A model generated the notes under the pieces. It was given only the letters and a program-made list of their open reading frames with translations. It was not told the origin of the DNA and did no database searches. DNA of 64,000 nucleotides from Bacteroides sp. (lineage in GTDB: Bacteria; Bacteroidota; Bacteroidia; Bacteroidales; Muribaculaceae). The position numbers and the translations under genes were made by a program. Position 1 is the stretch's first letter; each line of letters starts with the position of its first letter. The stretch lies in contig JAAVDE010000012.1 of NCBI GenBank assembly GCA_014801955.1, forward strand, positions 1 to 64,000. Reading direction: 5' to 3'. Of this stretch, positions 33,232 through 41,569 are shown one piece after another.

Positions 33232-33849
33232 TTACTTCTCTACCATTACGATTGAACCTTTGGCACCGGGAATGGAGCCTTTGATCATGAGGATGTTGTG
33301 TTCGGGAATTACCTTGAGGACCTGAAGGTTCTGAACGGTTACTCGTTCATTACCCATCTGGCCGGCCATGCGCATGCCCTTGAATACCTTTGCAGGATAG
33401 GAGCAGGCACCGATTGAACCGGGAGCACGCAGGCGGTTGTGCTGACCGTGGGTCGACTGACCTACGCCGCCGAAACCGTGGCGCTTAACGACACCCTGGT
33501 AACCTTTACCTTTCGAGGTGCCAACAACGTCAACGAACGAACCTTCGTCGAAGAGCTCAACGGAGATAGTTTCGCCAAGAGCGTGTTCGCCTTCAAAACC
33601 CGAGAACTCGGCCAAGTGGCGCTGAGGAGCTACACCGGCTTTGTCGAAGTGACCCTTCATGGGTTTGGTGGTGTGCTTGTCCTTCTTCTCGATGAAACCG
33701 AGCTGAAGAGCTTCGTAACCATCTTTTTCGACAGTTTTAACCTGGGTAACTACACAAGGGCCTACTTCGATAACAGTGCACGGCACGTTCTTGCCGTCGG
33801 CACTGAAAACGGATGTCATTCCGATTTTCTTTCCAATTAAACCTGGCAT
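33232..33849 (-). CDS. rplC: Ribosomal protein uL3
   Basis: 205 residues. L3 reaches the peptidyl-transferase centre. [20 protein letters not shown] at the start and [23 protein letters not shown] in the central extension are diagnostic. A 104-bp AT-rich gap (33850-33953) separates it from rpsJ; I see no strong hairpin there. Confidence 0.98.
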   Translation of the reverse strand: MPGLIGKKIGMTSVFSADGKNVPCTVIEVGPCVVTQVKTVEKDGYEALQLGFIEKKDKHTTKPMKGHFDKAGVAPQRHLAEFSGFEGEHALGETISVELFDEGSFVDVVGTSKGKGYQGVVKRHGFGGVGQSTHGQHNRLRAPGSIGACSYPAKVFKGMRMAGQMGNERVTVQNLQVLKVIPEHNILMIKGSIPGAKGSIVMVEK

Positions 33850-33953
33850 TTCTTTGTAGTTTTTGTGGGATTATTAATAATAATTGATGTGATCTGTTTT
33901 GGGGTGGTAAAACGAGGGGGTGAGGAGAGAGGAGGGAGGGTTGGTAACGTTTA

Positions 33954-34259
33954 TCAGACTTTGATTTCTACGTCAACACCGCTGGGGAGTTCGAGTTTCA
34001 TCAGAGCGTCTACAGTCTTGTTCGAAGCATTGTAGATGTCGATCAGACGCTTGAACGAAGAGAGCTGGAACTGTTCGCGGCTCTTTTTGTTAACGAAGGT
34101 CGAACGGTTAACGGTGAAGATGCGCTTGTGGGTGGGCAGGGGAATAGGACCGCTGATGATAGCACCCGTAGCCTTGACGGTCTTAACGATCTTCTCGGCG
34201 CTTTTGTCAACCAAGTTGTGGTCGTAAGATTTCAGTTTGATTCTGATTTTTTGGCTCAT
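33954..34259 (-). CDS. rpsJ: Ribosomal protein uS10
   Basis: 101 residues. S10 is in the 30S head and, as NusE, joins antitermination complexes. [20 protein letters not shown] and [25 protein letters not shown] are diagnostic. It follows fusA by 38 bp with no tuf gene between, the usual Bacteroidetes arrangement. Confidence 0.98.
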   Translation of the reverse strand: MSQKIRIKLKSYDHNLVDKSAEKIVKTVKATGAIISGPIPLPTHKRIFTVNRSTFVNKKSREQFQLSSFKRLIDIYNASNKTVDALMKLELPSGVDVEIKV

Positions 34260-34297
34260 ATTGTTTAGTCTTTATTTGTTCAAGGAATTGGAGGGAG

Positions 34298-36424
34298 TTA
34301 TTTCAGCAGGTCAACGCGGCCCTGGCATTCGGTCAGAACGTTCTTGGCGATCGAGCTGGAAACTTCTGCATAGTGGCTGAACGACATGGTCGAGGTTGCA
34401 CGACCCGAGGTAATCGTACGCAGAGCGGTCACATAGCCGAACATTTCGGCCAGAGGAGCCTTGGCCTTAACGACGCGGGCACCGGAACGAGAGGTTTCCA
34501 TACCTTCTACCTGGCCGCGACGCTTGTTAAGGTCGGAGATAACGTCGCCCATCGATTCTTCGGGGGTAACGACCTCAATCTTCATGATAGGCTCGAGCAG
34601 GGTCGGACCGGCCTTTTCCGAAGCCTTCTTGAAGGCCTGGATGGCGCAGAGTTCGAAGCTCAGCTGGTCGGAGTCAACGGGGTGGAACGAACCGTCGATA
34701 ACGGTAACCTTCAGGTGTTCAACGGGGAAGCCGGCGAGAATACCGTTCTTCATTGCGTTCTGGAAGCCTTTCTGAATCGAGGGGATGAATTCCTTGGGAA
34801 TGTTACCGCCCTTAACTTCGTCAACGAACTGGAGGTTGCCTTCGAAGCCTTCGTCAACGGGTTCTACGCGAACGATGATGTCGGCGAACTTACCGCGACC
34901 ACCGGTCTGCTTCTTGAACACTTCGCGGAGTTCAACGGGCTTGGTGATAGCTTCTTTATAGGTAACCTGCGGACGACCCTGGTTACATTCAACCTTAAAT
35001 TCGCGACGCAGACGGTCGATGATGATGTCGAGGTGGAGCTCACCCATACCGGAGATAACGGTCTGACCGGTTTCCTCGTTGGTGGCAACGCGGAAGGTCG
35101 GGTCTTCTTCAGCGAGCTTCTGCAGGCCAACGCCGAGCTTGTCGAGGTCTTTCTGAGTCTTGGGCTCAACTGCGATACCGATAACGGGTTCGGGGAATTC
35201 CATAGCTTCGAGAACGATGGGAGCATCTTCGGCACAAAGGGTGTCGCCGGTGCGGATGTCCTTGAAGCCTACGCCGGCACCAATATCACCGCAACCAATC
35301 ATTTCCTTAGCGTTCTGCTTGTTGGAGTGCATCTGGAACAGGCGCGAAACGCGTTCCTTTTTGCCCGAACGAGAGTTCAGAACGTAGGAGCCGGCAACCA
35401 TGTCGCCGGAATATACGCGGAAGAAGCAGAGACGGCCAACATAGGGGTCAGTTGCAATCTTGAACGCCAGGGCGCAGAGAGGTTCTTCGCTCGAGGGTTC
35501 ACGCGAAATGATTTCGTCGGGGTTGTCAACGCTGTGGCCTTCGATAGCACCGCCGTCGAGGGGGCTGGGGAGGTAAGCACAAACGTTATCGAGCAGGCAC
35601 TGAACGCCTTTATTCTTGAACGACGAGCCGCAAGTCATCGGAACCACTTCCATCGACAGGGTTGCCTTGCGCAGGGCGCGGCGGATTTCGTCTTCGGTAA
35701 TGGTCGAGGGGTCGTCGAAGTATTTTTCCATGAGGGCATCGTCGAATTCGGCGATTTTTTCGAGCATCTTGTCGCGCCATTCTTCGGCCTCAGCCTGAAG
35801 GTTAGCGGGGATTTCCTCTACGGAGTATTCAGCACCCATGGTTTCGTCGTGCCAGAAAATAGCCTTCATGGTGATCAGGTCAACCAGACCCTTGAAGGTT
35901 TCTTCAGCACCGATAGGAATTTGAATCGGGCAGGGATTTGCACCGAGAACGTCGTGGAGCTGGCGAACTACTTCGAAGAAGTTTGCGCCTGAGCGGTCCA
36001 TCTTGTTAACGTAGCCGATACGGGGAACGTTATATTTATCAGCCTGACGCCAAACGGTTTCCGACTGGGGTTCAACGCCGCCTACTGCGCAGAAAGTTGC
36101 AACAGCGCCGTCGAGAACACGCAGCGAACGTTCAACCTCAACGGTGAAGTCAACGTGTCCTGGAGTGTCGATCAGGTTGATTTTGTACTGATTACCGGCA
36201 TATTTCCAGAATGTGGTGGTAGCGGCGGAAGTAATGGTGATACCGCGTTCCTGTTCCTGTTCCATCCAGTCCATGGTAGCGGCGCCGTCGTGAACTTCGC
36301 CGATTTTGTGGGTCAGACCGGTGTAGAAAAGAATACGTTCGGAAGTGGTGGTCTTACCGGCATCGATGTGAGCCATAATGCCGATATTGCGAGTAAGCTT
36401 GAGCTGTTCGTCTTGTTTTGCCAT
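34298..36424 (-). CDS. fusA: Translation elongation factor G
   Basis: 708 residues. EF-G drives ribosome translocation and, with RRF, recycling, using GTP. G1 is [19 protein letters not shown]2 region [11 protein letters not shown]3 DTPGHVDFT and G4 NKMD. The domain IV tip and domain V ([19 protein letters not shown]) are present. The sequence keeps the canonical order for a translocating EF-G and is in the str operon, so it is the housekeeping copy rather than an EF-G2 paralogue. Confidence 0.98.
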   Translation of the reverse strand: MAKQDEQLKLTRNIGIMAHIDAGKTTTSERILFYTGLTHKIGEVHDGAATMDWMEQEQERGITITSAATTTFWKYAGNQYKINLIDTPGHVDFTVEVERSLRVLDGAVATFCAVGGVEPQSETVWRQADKYNVPRIGYVNKMDRSGANFFEVVRQLHDVLGANPCPIQIPIGAEETFKGLVDLITMKAIFWHDETMGAEYSVEEIPANLQAEAEEWRDKMLEKIAEFDDALMEKYFDDPSTITEDEIRRALRKATLSMEVVPMTCGSSFKNKGVQCLLDNVCAYLPSPLDGGAIEGHSVDNPDEIISREPSSEEPLCALAFKIATDPYVGRLCFFRVYSGDMVAGSYVLNSRSGKKERVSRLFQMHSNKQNAKEMIGCGDIGAGVGFKDIRTGDTLCAEDAPIVLEAMEFPEPVIGIAVEPKTQKDLDKLGVGLQKLAEEDPTFRVATNEETGQTVISGMGELHLDIIIDRLRREFKVECNQGRPQVTYKEAITKPVELREVFKKQTGGRGKFADIIVRVEPVDEGFEGNLQFVDEVKGGNIPKEFIPSIQKGFQNAMKNGILAGFPVEHLKVTVIDGSFHPVDSDQLSFELCAIQAFKKASEKAGPTLLEPIMKIEVVTPEESMGDVISDLNKRRGQVEGMETSRSGARVVKAKAPLAEMFGYVTALRTITSGRATSTMSFSHYAEVSSSIAKNVLTECQGRVDLLK

Positions 36425-36445
36425 TTTCTAAGTGGAGAGTTGAGA

Positions 36446-36922
36446 TTAGAAACGGAAGTGAGCGAATGCGCGGTTAGCTTCGGCCATCTTGTGCATGTCT
36501 TCTTTGCGCTTGAAGGCACCGCCCTGTTCGTTGAAAGCGTCAACGATTTCAGCAGCGAGCTTGTCGGCCATGGTTTTGCCGCCACGCTTGCGGGCATAGA
36601 TGATGAGGTTTTTCATAGAGATGGACTCCTTGCGGTCAGCGCGGATTTCAGTGGGCACCTGGAAGGTAGCACCGCCAACGCGGCGGCTCTTAACCTCAAC
36701 CAGAGGAGTCACGTTATCGAGAGCCTGCTTCCAGATTTCAAGAGCAGTTTTCTCTTCATTGGGCATTTTGGCCTTGACGGTTTCAAGAGCCGAATAGAAG
36801 ATGGTGAAAGCGGTGTTCTTCTTGCCGTCATACATAAGGTGGTTAACGAACTTGGTCACCTTAACGTCGTGAAACATAGGATCGGGGAGAATCACCCGCT
36901 TCTTAGGCTTTGCCTTTCTCAT
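36446..36922 (-). CDS. rpsG: Ribosomal protein uS7
   Basis: 158 residues from the ATG at 36922 ([15 protein letters not shown]); the track extension upstream is non-conserved and covers the leader hairpin. S7 initiates 30S head assembly and in E. coli represses the str operon by binding the rpsL-rpsG spacer. [16 protein letters not shown] and [23 protein letters not shown] are diagnostic. A 188-bp structured spacer precedes it. Confidence 0.97.
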   Translation of the reverse strand: MRKAKPKKRVILPDPMFHDVKVTKFVNHLMYDGKKNTAFTIFYSALETVKAKMPNEEKTALEIWKQALDNVTPLVEVKSRRVGGATFQVPTEIRADRKESISMKNLIIYARKRGGKTMADKLAAEIVDAFNEQGGAFKRKEDMHKMAEANRAFAHFRF

Positions 36923-37110
36923 TGTTGTGGATTGAGTTGTGTCTTCAGTTTTCGGGGTTGGCTGTATATCTGAAGCCCGGAGGCCTCTCTTCAACGGCGG
37001 CCGCTGCCGCCATTTACTCAACCGATATTTTATTTAGCCGACCAAACGAAACGAACGACTGATTTTTAGTTCGGTTTGTTTGATTGTTTAGTACTTAAAA
37101 GAGGCGCGAA
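36923..37110 (-). promoter_or_regulatory. Structured rpsL-rpsG spacer; candidate S7 leader
   Basis: 188 bp with no ORF. On the minus strand GGCGGC (37011-37006) pairs with GCCGCC (37001-36996) over an AGCG tetraloop, followed by the palindrome GAGGCCTC and CCGGGCTTC. In E. coli the same spacer is where S7 binds to control translation of rpsG and fusA. The equivalence here is inferred from position. Confidence 0.5.
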
Positions 37111-37524
37111 TTACTTCTTACCTTTACCCTTAGCTGCTGCGGGAGCCTGACCGGGTTTGGGACGCTTTGCACCGTATTTCGAACGACGCTGAGTGCGATC
37201 CTTAACGCCCTGAGTGTCAAGAGTGCCGCGAACAATGTGGTAGCGAACACCGGGAAGGTCTTTCACACGACCGCCGCGCACCAGAACGATGCTGTGTTCC
37301 TGCAGGTTGTGACCTTCGCCGGGAATGTAGCTGTTTACTTCCTTGCCATTGGTCAGGCGAACACGAGCAACCTTACGCATTGCCGAATTAGGTTTCTTAG
37401 GGGTAGTGGTGTAGACACGAACGCATACGCCGCGACGCTGGGGGCAGCTGTCAAGTGCGGGCGACTTGCTCTTATCGGTCAGAGCCACGCGGCCTTTTCG
37501 TACTAATTGCTGAATAGTAGGCAT
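37111..37524 (-). CDS. rpsL: Ribosomal protein uS12
   Basis: 137 residues. S12 sits in the decoding centre and sets accuracy; it is the streptomycin target-site protein. [19 protein letters not shown] and [18 protein letters not shown] keep both lysines whose replacement gives streptomycin resistance, so the protein looks wild type. A short basic tail (AAAKGKGKK) follows. First gene of the whole supercluster; its promoter is about 150 bp upstream. Confidence 0.98.
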   Translation of the reverse strand: MPTIQQLVRKGRVALTDKSKSPALDSCPQRRGVCVRVYTTTPKKPNSAMRKVARVRLTNGKEVNSYIPGEGHNLQEHSIVLVRGGRVKDLPGVRYHIVRGTLDTQGVKDRTQRRSKYGAKRPKPGQAPAAAKGKGKK

Positions 37525-37674
37525 CTTAGTTGTTAATAATGTTAAATAAAGTTAAAGTTTTGAAAGTTTAGTTAGTTTTCTCATTTTTATCGCAGCACTA
37601 CGCGCCACACGCATAGTTCACCCTCTCAAAGAGTTAACTCTACAATGCAACGCATTTTGCCTTGATTTCAACTG
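37525..37674 (-). promoter_or_regulatory. 5' leader of the str-S10-spc-alpha transcript
   Basis: About 150 nt between the predicted start and the rpsL ATG. It holds a perfect 12-bp palindrome, AGAGTTAACTCT (37630-37641), and an AT-rich stretch before the ATG. No ORF is seen. A regulatory role is possible but unproven. Confidence 0.4.
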
Positions 37675-37705
37675 CAAAGTTACGAAAAAAATCCGACACT
37701 ACAAA
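37675..37705 (-). promoter_or_regulatory. Promoter of the ribosomal supercluster
   Basis: Minus strand: TTTG (37705-37702), 19-bp spacer, TAACTTTG (37682-37675). Both boxes are perfect, as expected for a strong promoter driving about 19 kb of ribosomal genes. Confidence 0.75.
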
Positions 37706-37767
37706 ACTTTTCCGCTCTGAATCTCAAAAAGTTAATACGCTTGCCGCGAGGTTACGCCCACTGTCCA

Positions 37768-37804
37768 CAAAAAGCAAAGAAGGCTCGCAGAAAGCGCGAG
37801 CCTT
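37768..37804 (-). terminator. Terminator of the lipoprotein gene
   Basis: AAGGCTCGC (37780-37788) pairs perfectly with GCGAGCCTT (37796-37804); the minus strand continues with CTTTGCTTTTTG. It lies 24 bp past the lipoprotein stop and before the str promoter. Confidence 0.78.
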
Positions 37805-37827
37805 GCTTGATATCGAATTCAAACGAA

Positions 37828-38211
37828 TCACTGACGAGTGTAAATCAAATCGCCCATCTTTAGCGTATTGCCGGCAAGAATATACATGTTATTATATTCA
37901 AACCAGGTATCTCCACTGGTGTGAATAACCTCAAACCAGTGGTTAGCATCAGCATCATCTGAAATATTCCAATTAAAATACTCCGTAAGAGTAACCGTAG
38001 CGCGCGAAGTGTCAACAGTAATCTTAATAGAGCCAGTATGGTCTGACTTAATTGTCAGAATAGCCGAATCGCCGTTAATGTCAACGCATTTCCAAACACC
38101 CACAATAGAATTCTTACTGTGGCCCTCTGCGTCATCGCCACAAGAGGCCAAAGCACATGCAGAAGCTGCGAGCACAACACACACAAAAAATCTTAATAAA
38201 AAACGAAACAT
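37828..38211 (-). CDS. Small lipoprotein, lipocalin-like, unknown function
   Basis: 127 residues. MFRFLLRFFVCVVLAASACALASCGDD is a lipoprotein signal with the lipobox LASC. The mature part starts with NSIVGVWKCVDINGDSAILTI, the pattern of the small lipocalin-like domains common in Bacteroidales, and continues as short beta strands. It has its own terminator. Between its start and the promoter at 38587-38617 lies the candidate RNA A, so it may be transcribed by readthrough from that promoter. Function unknown. Confidence 0.72.
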   Translation of the reverse strand: MFRFLLRFFVCVVLAASACALASCGDDAEGHSKNSIVGVWKCVDINGDSAILTIKSDHTGSIKITVDTSRATVTLTEYFNWNISDDADANHWFEVIHTSGDTWFEYNNMYILAGNTLKMGDLIYTRQ

Positions 38212-38261
38212 AATAAATGGATAGTTGCCGCGGGGCCATCCACTTTGGCAGTTAGCGGTTT

Positions 38262-38583
38262 AGAAAAGAAAATGCGTGACGGCCGTACTTATTGCCCGTT
38301 CTACTCATCGAGGCCCTGGAATTGCCCTACTCTGTTGAACGGACAACGCAGAAGCCTCACGCAATATATGATTCATCTGACAACCACACTACTCATACGC
38401 GGAAGCCAGATTAGATAGTCATATATCCACAAAAGGCATCTACCGTTGCCTCATTCTTGACAGAGTTGAAATTTTCCAGGTTTCGATGAGTCAAGAAAGA
38501 GCGTTAGGTAAACGCATCTGAAATCACTATGTTACGCAACCCGCCCGCATATCCCTGACAGGGCTTCTGCAAAGCGGCCTACA
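38262..38583 (-). ncRNA. Candidate structured RNA A (about 320 nt)
   Basis: No ORF on either strand. It starts just after a perfect TAACTTTG box and ends in TTTTCTTTT. Seen helices, all exact on the minus strand: GGCCG/CGGCC joining the two ends (38579-38575 with 38285-38281); GCAGAAGCC/GGCTTCTGC 200 nt apart (38570-38562 with 38356-38348); TTGTCCGTTC/GAACGGGCAA with one G-U (38346-38337 with 38301-38292); and local hairpins GCGTT/AACGC (38515-38501), TTCTTGAC/GTCAAGAA (38497-38454) and AGGCA/TGCCT (38451-38434). TGCGTGA/TCACGCA (38363-38357 with 38279-38273) would form a pseudoknot or an alternative terminator stem. I see no RNase P, tmRNA or SRP core motif. It could instead be the leader of the lipoprotein mRNA. 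Confidence 0.55.
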
Positions 38584-38586
38584 CTG

Positions 38587-38617
38587 CAAAGTTACGAATT
38601 TATTGTAAATTAGCAAC
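38587..38617 (-). promoter_or_regulatory. Promoter of candidate RNA A
   Basis: Minus strand: GTTG (38617-38614), 19-bp spacer, TAACTTTG (38594-38587). The closing helix of RNA A begins 7 nt downstream of the box. Confidence 0.62.
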
Positions 38618-38734
38618 ACATAATGAGTATTTTTTCGAAAAAATTGTCTTTGCATCCCAACTGAAAAAATCGCCAACCGCGAACCTCAAATTCACAATAA
38701 ACAAAATTCTACGGTTTCCCCCTTCGCCGCTTCG

Positions 38735-38742
38735 TAACTTTG
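38735..38742 (+). promoter_or_regulatory. -7 box of candidate RNA B
   Basis: TAACTTTG on the plus strand, 141 bp from the divergent box of RNA A. The -33 box is not clear. Confidence 0.6.
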
Positions 38743-38745
38743 CAC

Positions 38746-39004
38746 CATCGGAAACGAGCAGCGCCGATCACTGCTTTGGCTTAACGCAGCCACATCAACG
38801 ACGGCACAACGAACCTAGATACCACTGACCGCACCCACCCCATGATTCCGGGCGAGCTAATAACAGGTCGCCCACCCGCGCCCGAGAAAGGTCTCGACAA
38901 AGTGCACCAACCCCGACAAACCCCGTTGCCGATAAGACTAGGAGGCTCCTGTCAGCAACAACTAAACGCTCCGCACCCATCACCCGGCTGCGGAGCGTTT
39001 TTTA
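38746..39004 (+). ncRNA. Candidate structured RNA B (about 260 nt)
   Basis: A discrete unit between a TAACTTTG box and a strong intrinsic terminator. The only ORF crossing it (38842-39111) runs through the terminator and is composed like a chance ORF. Exact hairpins on the plus strand: ATCGG/CCGAT (38747-38768), TGGCT/AGCCA (38777-38792), GGGCGA/TCGCCC (38850-38873), CGAGA-AAGG-TCTCG (38883-38896), and a longer arm GTTGC...GAC-T-AGG(AGGCT)CCT-GTC...GCAAC (38925-38959), then the terminator stem. I do not recognise a family; 6S RNA or the Bacteroidales-1 motif should be tested first. Confidence 0.6.
38964..39004 (+). terminator. Terminator of candidate RNA B
   Basis: AAACGCTCCGC (38964-38974) pairs with GCGGAGCGTTT (38990-39000), an 11-bp perfect stem followed by TTTTTTATT. 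One of the clearest intrinsic terminators in the window, with no protein gene in front of it. Confidence 0.88.
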
Positions 39005-39080
39005 TTACCCCTACCCCCGCCAATTTTCAGCCACACCTTAATTTTTACGCCATATCCCGCCACATTTGCAAAAAATTGCG

Positions 39081-39088
39081 TATCTTTG
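39081..39088 (+). promoter_or_regulatory. -7 box of the MNT/HEPN operon
   Basis: TATCTTTG, 25 bp before the ATG at 39114. A TTTG lies at 39065-39068 but the 12-bp spacing is too short for a normal -33 box. Confidence 0.5.
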
Positions 39089-39113
39089 CCGTGAGCAACA
39101 AAACTTTATAAGC

Positions 39114-39434
39114 ATGAAACTCTCCCAAAACATAATCTCCAGAATCAAGGAAACGCTAACTTCCGTCGCCCCCGACGCCCGAACATATCTCTATGGTTCG
39201 CAGGCGCGTGGCGACGCCCGCGCGGATTCCGACATTGATCTGCTCATACTTCTCCCCGACTCCTACAACGGCTCCGACTTCGTAAAGAAAAAACTCGACA
39301 TTTCGGGCCATCTCTACGATTTGTCACTCTCCCTGGGAGTCGACATATCTCCCTTGGTTTTAGTGCCCAAAGTGTTCTTTTCGCGCACTACGCCATTCAC
39401 CGCCAACGTATTAAACGACCGCATCGAACTCTAA
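39114..39434 (+). CDS. MNT-domain nucleotidyltransferase
   Basis: 106 residues from the ATG at 39114 (MKLSQNIISRI). The minimal nucleotidyltransferase signature is complete: YLYGSQARGDARADSDIDLLI, giving G-S-x-D-x-D. Proteins of this kind are antitoxins that pair with HEPN toxins, in some systems silencing the toxin by AMPylation. The stop overlaps the HEPN start by one base (TAATG). It is the first gene of a five-gene operon that continues into aroK. Confidence 0.85.
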   Translation: MKLSQNIISRIKETLTSVAPDARTYLYGSQARGDARADSDIDLLILLPDSYNGSDFVKKKLDISGHLYDLSLSLGVDISPLVLVPKVFFSRTTPFTANVLNDRIEL

Positions 39435-39847
39435 TGACGCAAATCGACAAAGGCTCGACCAACGACCTGATAGACTATCGCCTGCAACGTGCAAAGGAAA
39501 CGCTCAAAGAGGCTGACTATAACGCTGCCGGCGGATATTTCAACGCCGCCGTGAATCGGCTATACTACTCATGCTATTATGCGGCATCAGCTCTTATGCT
39601 TGCCAACAGTATTGAAGCGTCGACCCACAAAGGCATAAAAACCATGATCGGCCTGCAATTCGTAAAGACCGGCAAACTCGATGCCCGTTTCGGCAGAATA
39701 TACCAGCAGCTCTTTGAAAATCGTCAATCAGGAGATTATGAAGATTTTGTATATTGCGATTTAGAGCTATTCAACGAACTACGCCCGCAGGCGGAAGCCT
39801 TTATTGACCGACTTGCCGCAATGATAACGGAATATCGAGAATTGTAA
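39434..39847 (+). CDS. HEPN-domain protein
   Basis: 137 residues, all-helical HEPN fold: RAKETLKEADYNAAGGYFNAAVNRLYYSCYYAASALM is the COG1895-type core. The RNase motif R-x4-6-H of active HepT toxins is not visible; a Tyr-rich YYSCYY stands in its place. It is paired with the MNT gene upstream, so the two form a HEPN/MNT module. Whether it is a ribonuclease toxin or a non-catalytic partner is open. aroK begins 7 bp downstream. Confidence 0.82.
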   Translation: MTQIDKGSTNDLIDYRLQRAKETLKEADYNAAGGYFNAAVNRLYYSCYYAASALMLANSIEASTHKGIKTMIGLQFVKTGKLDARFGRIYQQLFENRQSGDYEDFVYCDLELFNELRPQAEAFIDRLAAMITEYREL

Positions 39848-39854
39848 CTTTCTG

Positions 39855-40391
39855 ATGAAACCTATTTTTTTAATCGGCTATATGGGGTGCGGAAAGTCAA
39901 CGCTCGGCCGCGCCCTGGCTGCGGCTACCGGTCTGGACTTCATTGATCTGGACCACTACATCGAGCAGCGATTTCATGCAACCGTCGCCGAGCTGTTTGC
40001 CCGGCGAGGCGAAAACGGCTTCCGCCAGGTTGAGCAGGCAATGCTCCGCGAGGTGTGTGGCTTCTCCGACGTTATAATCGCCTGCGGCGGCGGAACGCCC
40101 TGCTTTTTCAGCAACATGGAGGAGATGAACGAGGCGGGGCTGACCGTTTGGCTCAACACTCCGATTGAGCGTCTCTATGAGCGCCTGCAGCGCAACCGCT
40201 CCAAGCGCCCGATATTGGCCAACAAGTCAGACTCGGAGCTGCTCGACTTCATCGCATCAGCCCTGAAGGAGCGCACTCCTTATTATAGCCGCGCGAACGC
40301 AACCTTCTGCGCAACGTTGCTCGAGGACAAGAGCCAGATTGCAATAACCGCCCGCCAGTTCTGCGAGCGCTTTAACCTCCCTACCCTATGA
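39855..40391 (+). CDS. aroK: Shikimate kinase
   Basis: 178 residues, usual length. It phosphorylates shikimate with ATP, step five of the chorismate pathway. The Walker A GYMGCGKSTLG, DLDHYIE with the shikimate-binding Asp, IACGGGTP and the lid RSKRPIL are present. It is coupled to the next gene by an ATGA overlap and lies 7 bp after the HEPN gene, an odd setting for a biosynthetic gene. Confidence 0.95.
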   Translation: MKPIFLIGYMGCGKSTLGRALAAATGLDFIDLDHYIEQRFHATVAELFARRGENGFRQVEQAMLREVCGFSDVIIACGGGTPCFFSNMEEMNEAGLTVWLNTPIERLYERLQRNRSKRPILANKSDSELLDFIASALKERTPYYSRANATFCATLLEDKSQIAITARQFCERFNLPTL

Positions 40392-41569
40392 TAACAGAAT
40401 CCGCACCGCTGGGCGAATTGACGCCGATGGAGCAGGCCGTGGCCGAAGAGCCTCGCCGCCGACAAATAACTTTTGGTCTGCCTTGCGGACTGCAACACGG
40501 CGAACGCCGCTTCCCGCTGACTCCAGAAGGCGCCGGCCTGCTGGTCGACAGCGGAGTCAGAGTTAAGATTCAGCGCGGCGCCGGCGACCCGATTCACTAT
40601 TCCGACGCAGCCTATGAGCGCGCCGGTGCCGACCTCTGTTCGCGTGCCGAGGCTCTGCAGGCCGACGTGATTATCTCGCCGGCGGCGCTGACCGCCGCCG
40701 AGGCCGGTAGTCTCCGCCGCGGAACCATGCTGCTCACCCTGCTGCAACCGGTGCTGACCAACCCGCCGATGGCAAAGGCCCTGCTCCGAGCGGGGGTAAA
40801 CGTAATCGCCGCCGACCTGATAACGACCGACGACCATCGGCTCGTTGCCGACATCCTCCATGAAATCGACGGCTGCGCGTCAATGGCCATCGCATCCGCA
40901 ATGCTGACCGACCCGATCAACGGCAAGGGCATATTGCTCGGCGGGGTCACAGGCATCGTTCCCTGCGAGGTTACCATAATCGGCTCAGGCATGGGCGCCA
41001 TCGCCGCGGCCCACAACGCTCTCGGCGCCGGGGCAACGGTCCGCATGTTCGACAACGACCTCTACTCGCTGCGCAAGGCAGGGCGGGTTCTCAACCAGCG
41101 CTGCATCGCGTCGGCACTCCACCCCAAGGTGTTCCGCTCGGCACTGAAGTCAGCCGACGTGGTCGTCGTGACCCCCATGCTCCGCTCCGAAGTTATCCAT
41201 AGCGACGTTGTCGACGAAATGAAGAAGCGAGTGCTGATTTTCGACCTCACCGCCTCGCCCGGCTCAACGTTCCCGTCGATTCCCGTTGTTGACCTGTCGG
41301 CCCCGGCGGTCAGCACTCTCTCGGCCGGCAGCGGTCGTGCCTGCTACTGCAACGTTGGCCACCGCGTTCCGCGAACCGCCGCAATGGCCCTGAGCAACAC
41401 CCTGGTCGCCAACACCGACTCGCTTCGTCGCGCCCTCGGCTCAATCGGCGACATTCCCGCTCCGCTCCGCCCCGCAATGCTGACCTACTGGGGAAAATGC
41501 GTCAACGCTCAGGTCGCCGACACGCTCGGCGTGCGCGCCCTGAACCTCAACCTAATCAGCGAAAACTAA
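40388..41569 (+). CDS. Alanine dehydrogenase-like NAD(P)-binding protein
   Basis: 393 residues. The fold is alanine dehydrogenase/transhydrogenase (AlaDh_PNT): N-terminal substrate domain with GERRFPLTPEGAGLLVDSG and IHYSDAAYERAGADL, then an NAD domain with VTIIGSGMGAIAAAHNALGAGA and DNDLYSLRK. Bacteroidetes have such a divergent form; the HLA motif carrying the catalytic His of classical Ald (TYLHLA) reads LTLLQPVLTN here, so activity on alanine is uncertain. It overlaps aroK by 4 bp and the RNase H gene by one base. Confidence 0.75.
   Translation: MITESAPLGELTPMEQAVAEEPRRRQITFGLPCGLQHGERRFPLTPEGAGLLVDSGVRVKIQRGAGDPIHYSDAAYERAGADLCSRAEALQADVIISPAALTAAEAGSLRRGTMLLTLLQPVLTNPPMAKALLRAGVNVIAADLITTDDHRLVADILHEIDGCASMAIASAMLTDPINGKGILLGGVTGIVPCEVTIIGSGMGAIAAAHNALGAGATVRMFDNDLYSLRKAGRVLNQRCIASALHPKVFRSALKSADVVVVTPMLRSEVIHSDVVDEMKKRVLIFDLTASPGSTFPSIPVVDLSAPAVSTLSAGSGRACYCNVGHRVPRTAAMALSNTLVANTDSLRRALGSIGDIPAPLRPAMLTYWGKCVNAQVADTLGVRALNLNLISEN

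Noticed and set aside
34373-35992. 539-codon plus ORF opposite fusA
   Set aside because: Shadow of EF-G.
38262-38583. RNase P RNA
   Set aside because: AGATGAATCA resembles part of its conserved region V, but the GAGGAAAGTCC and ACAGAAxxxGGCTTA motifs are missing and the length is short.
38842-39111. ORF of 89 codons on plus inside candidate RNA B
   Set aside because: It runs through a strong terminator into the next promoter, is Pro/His-rich without domain features, and has no upstream signal.
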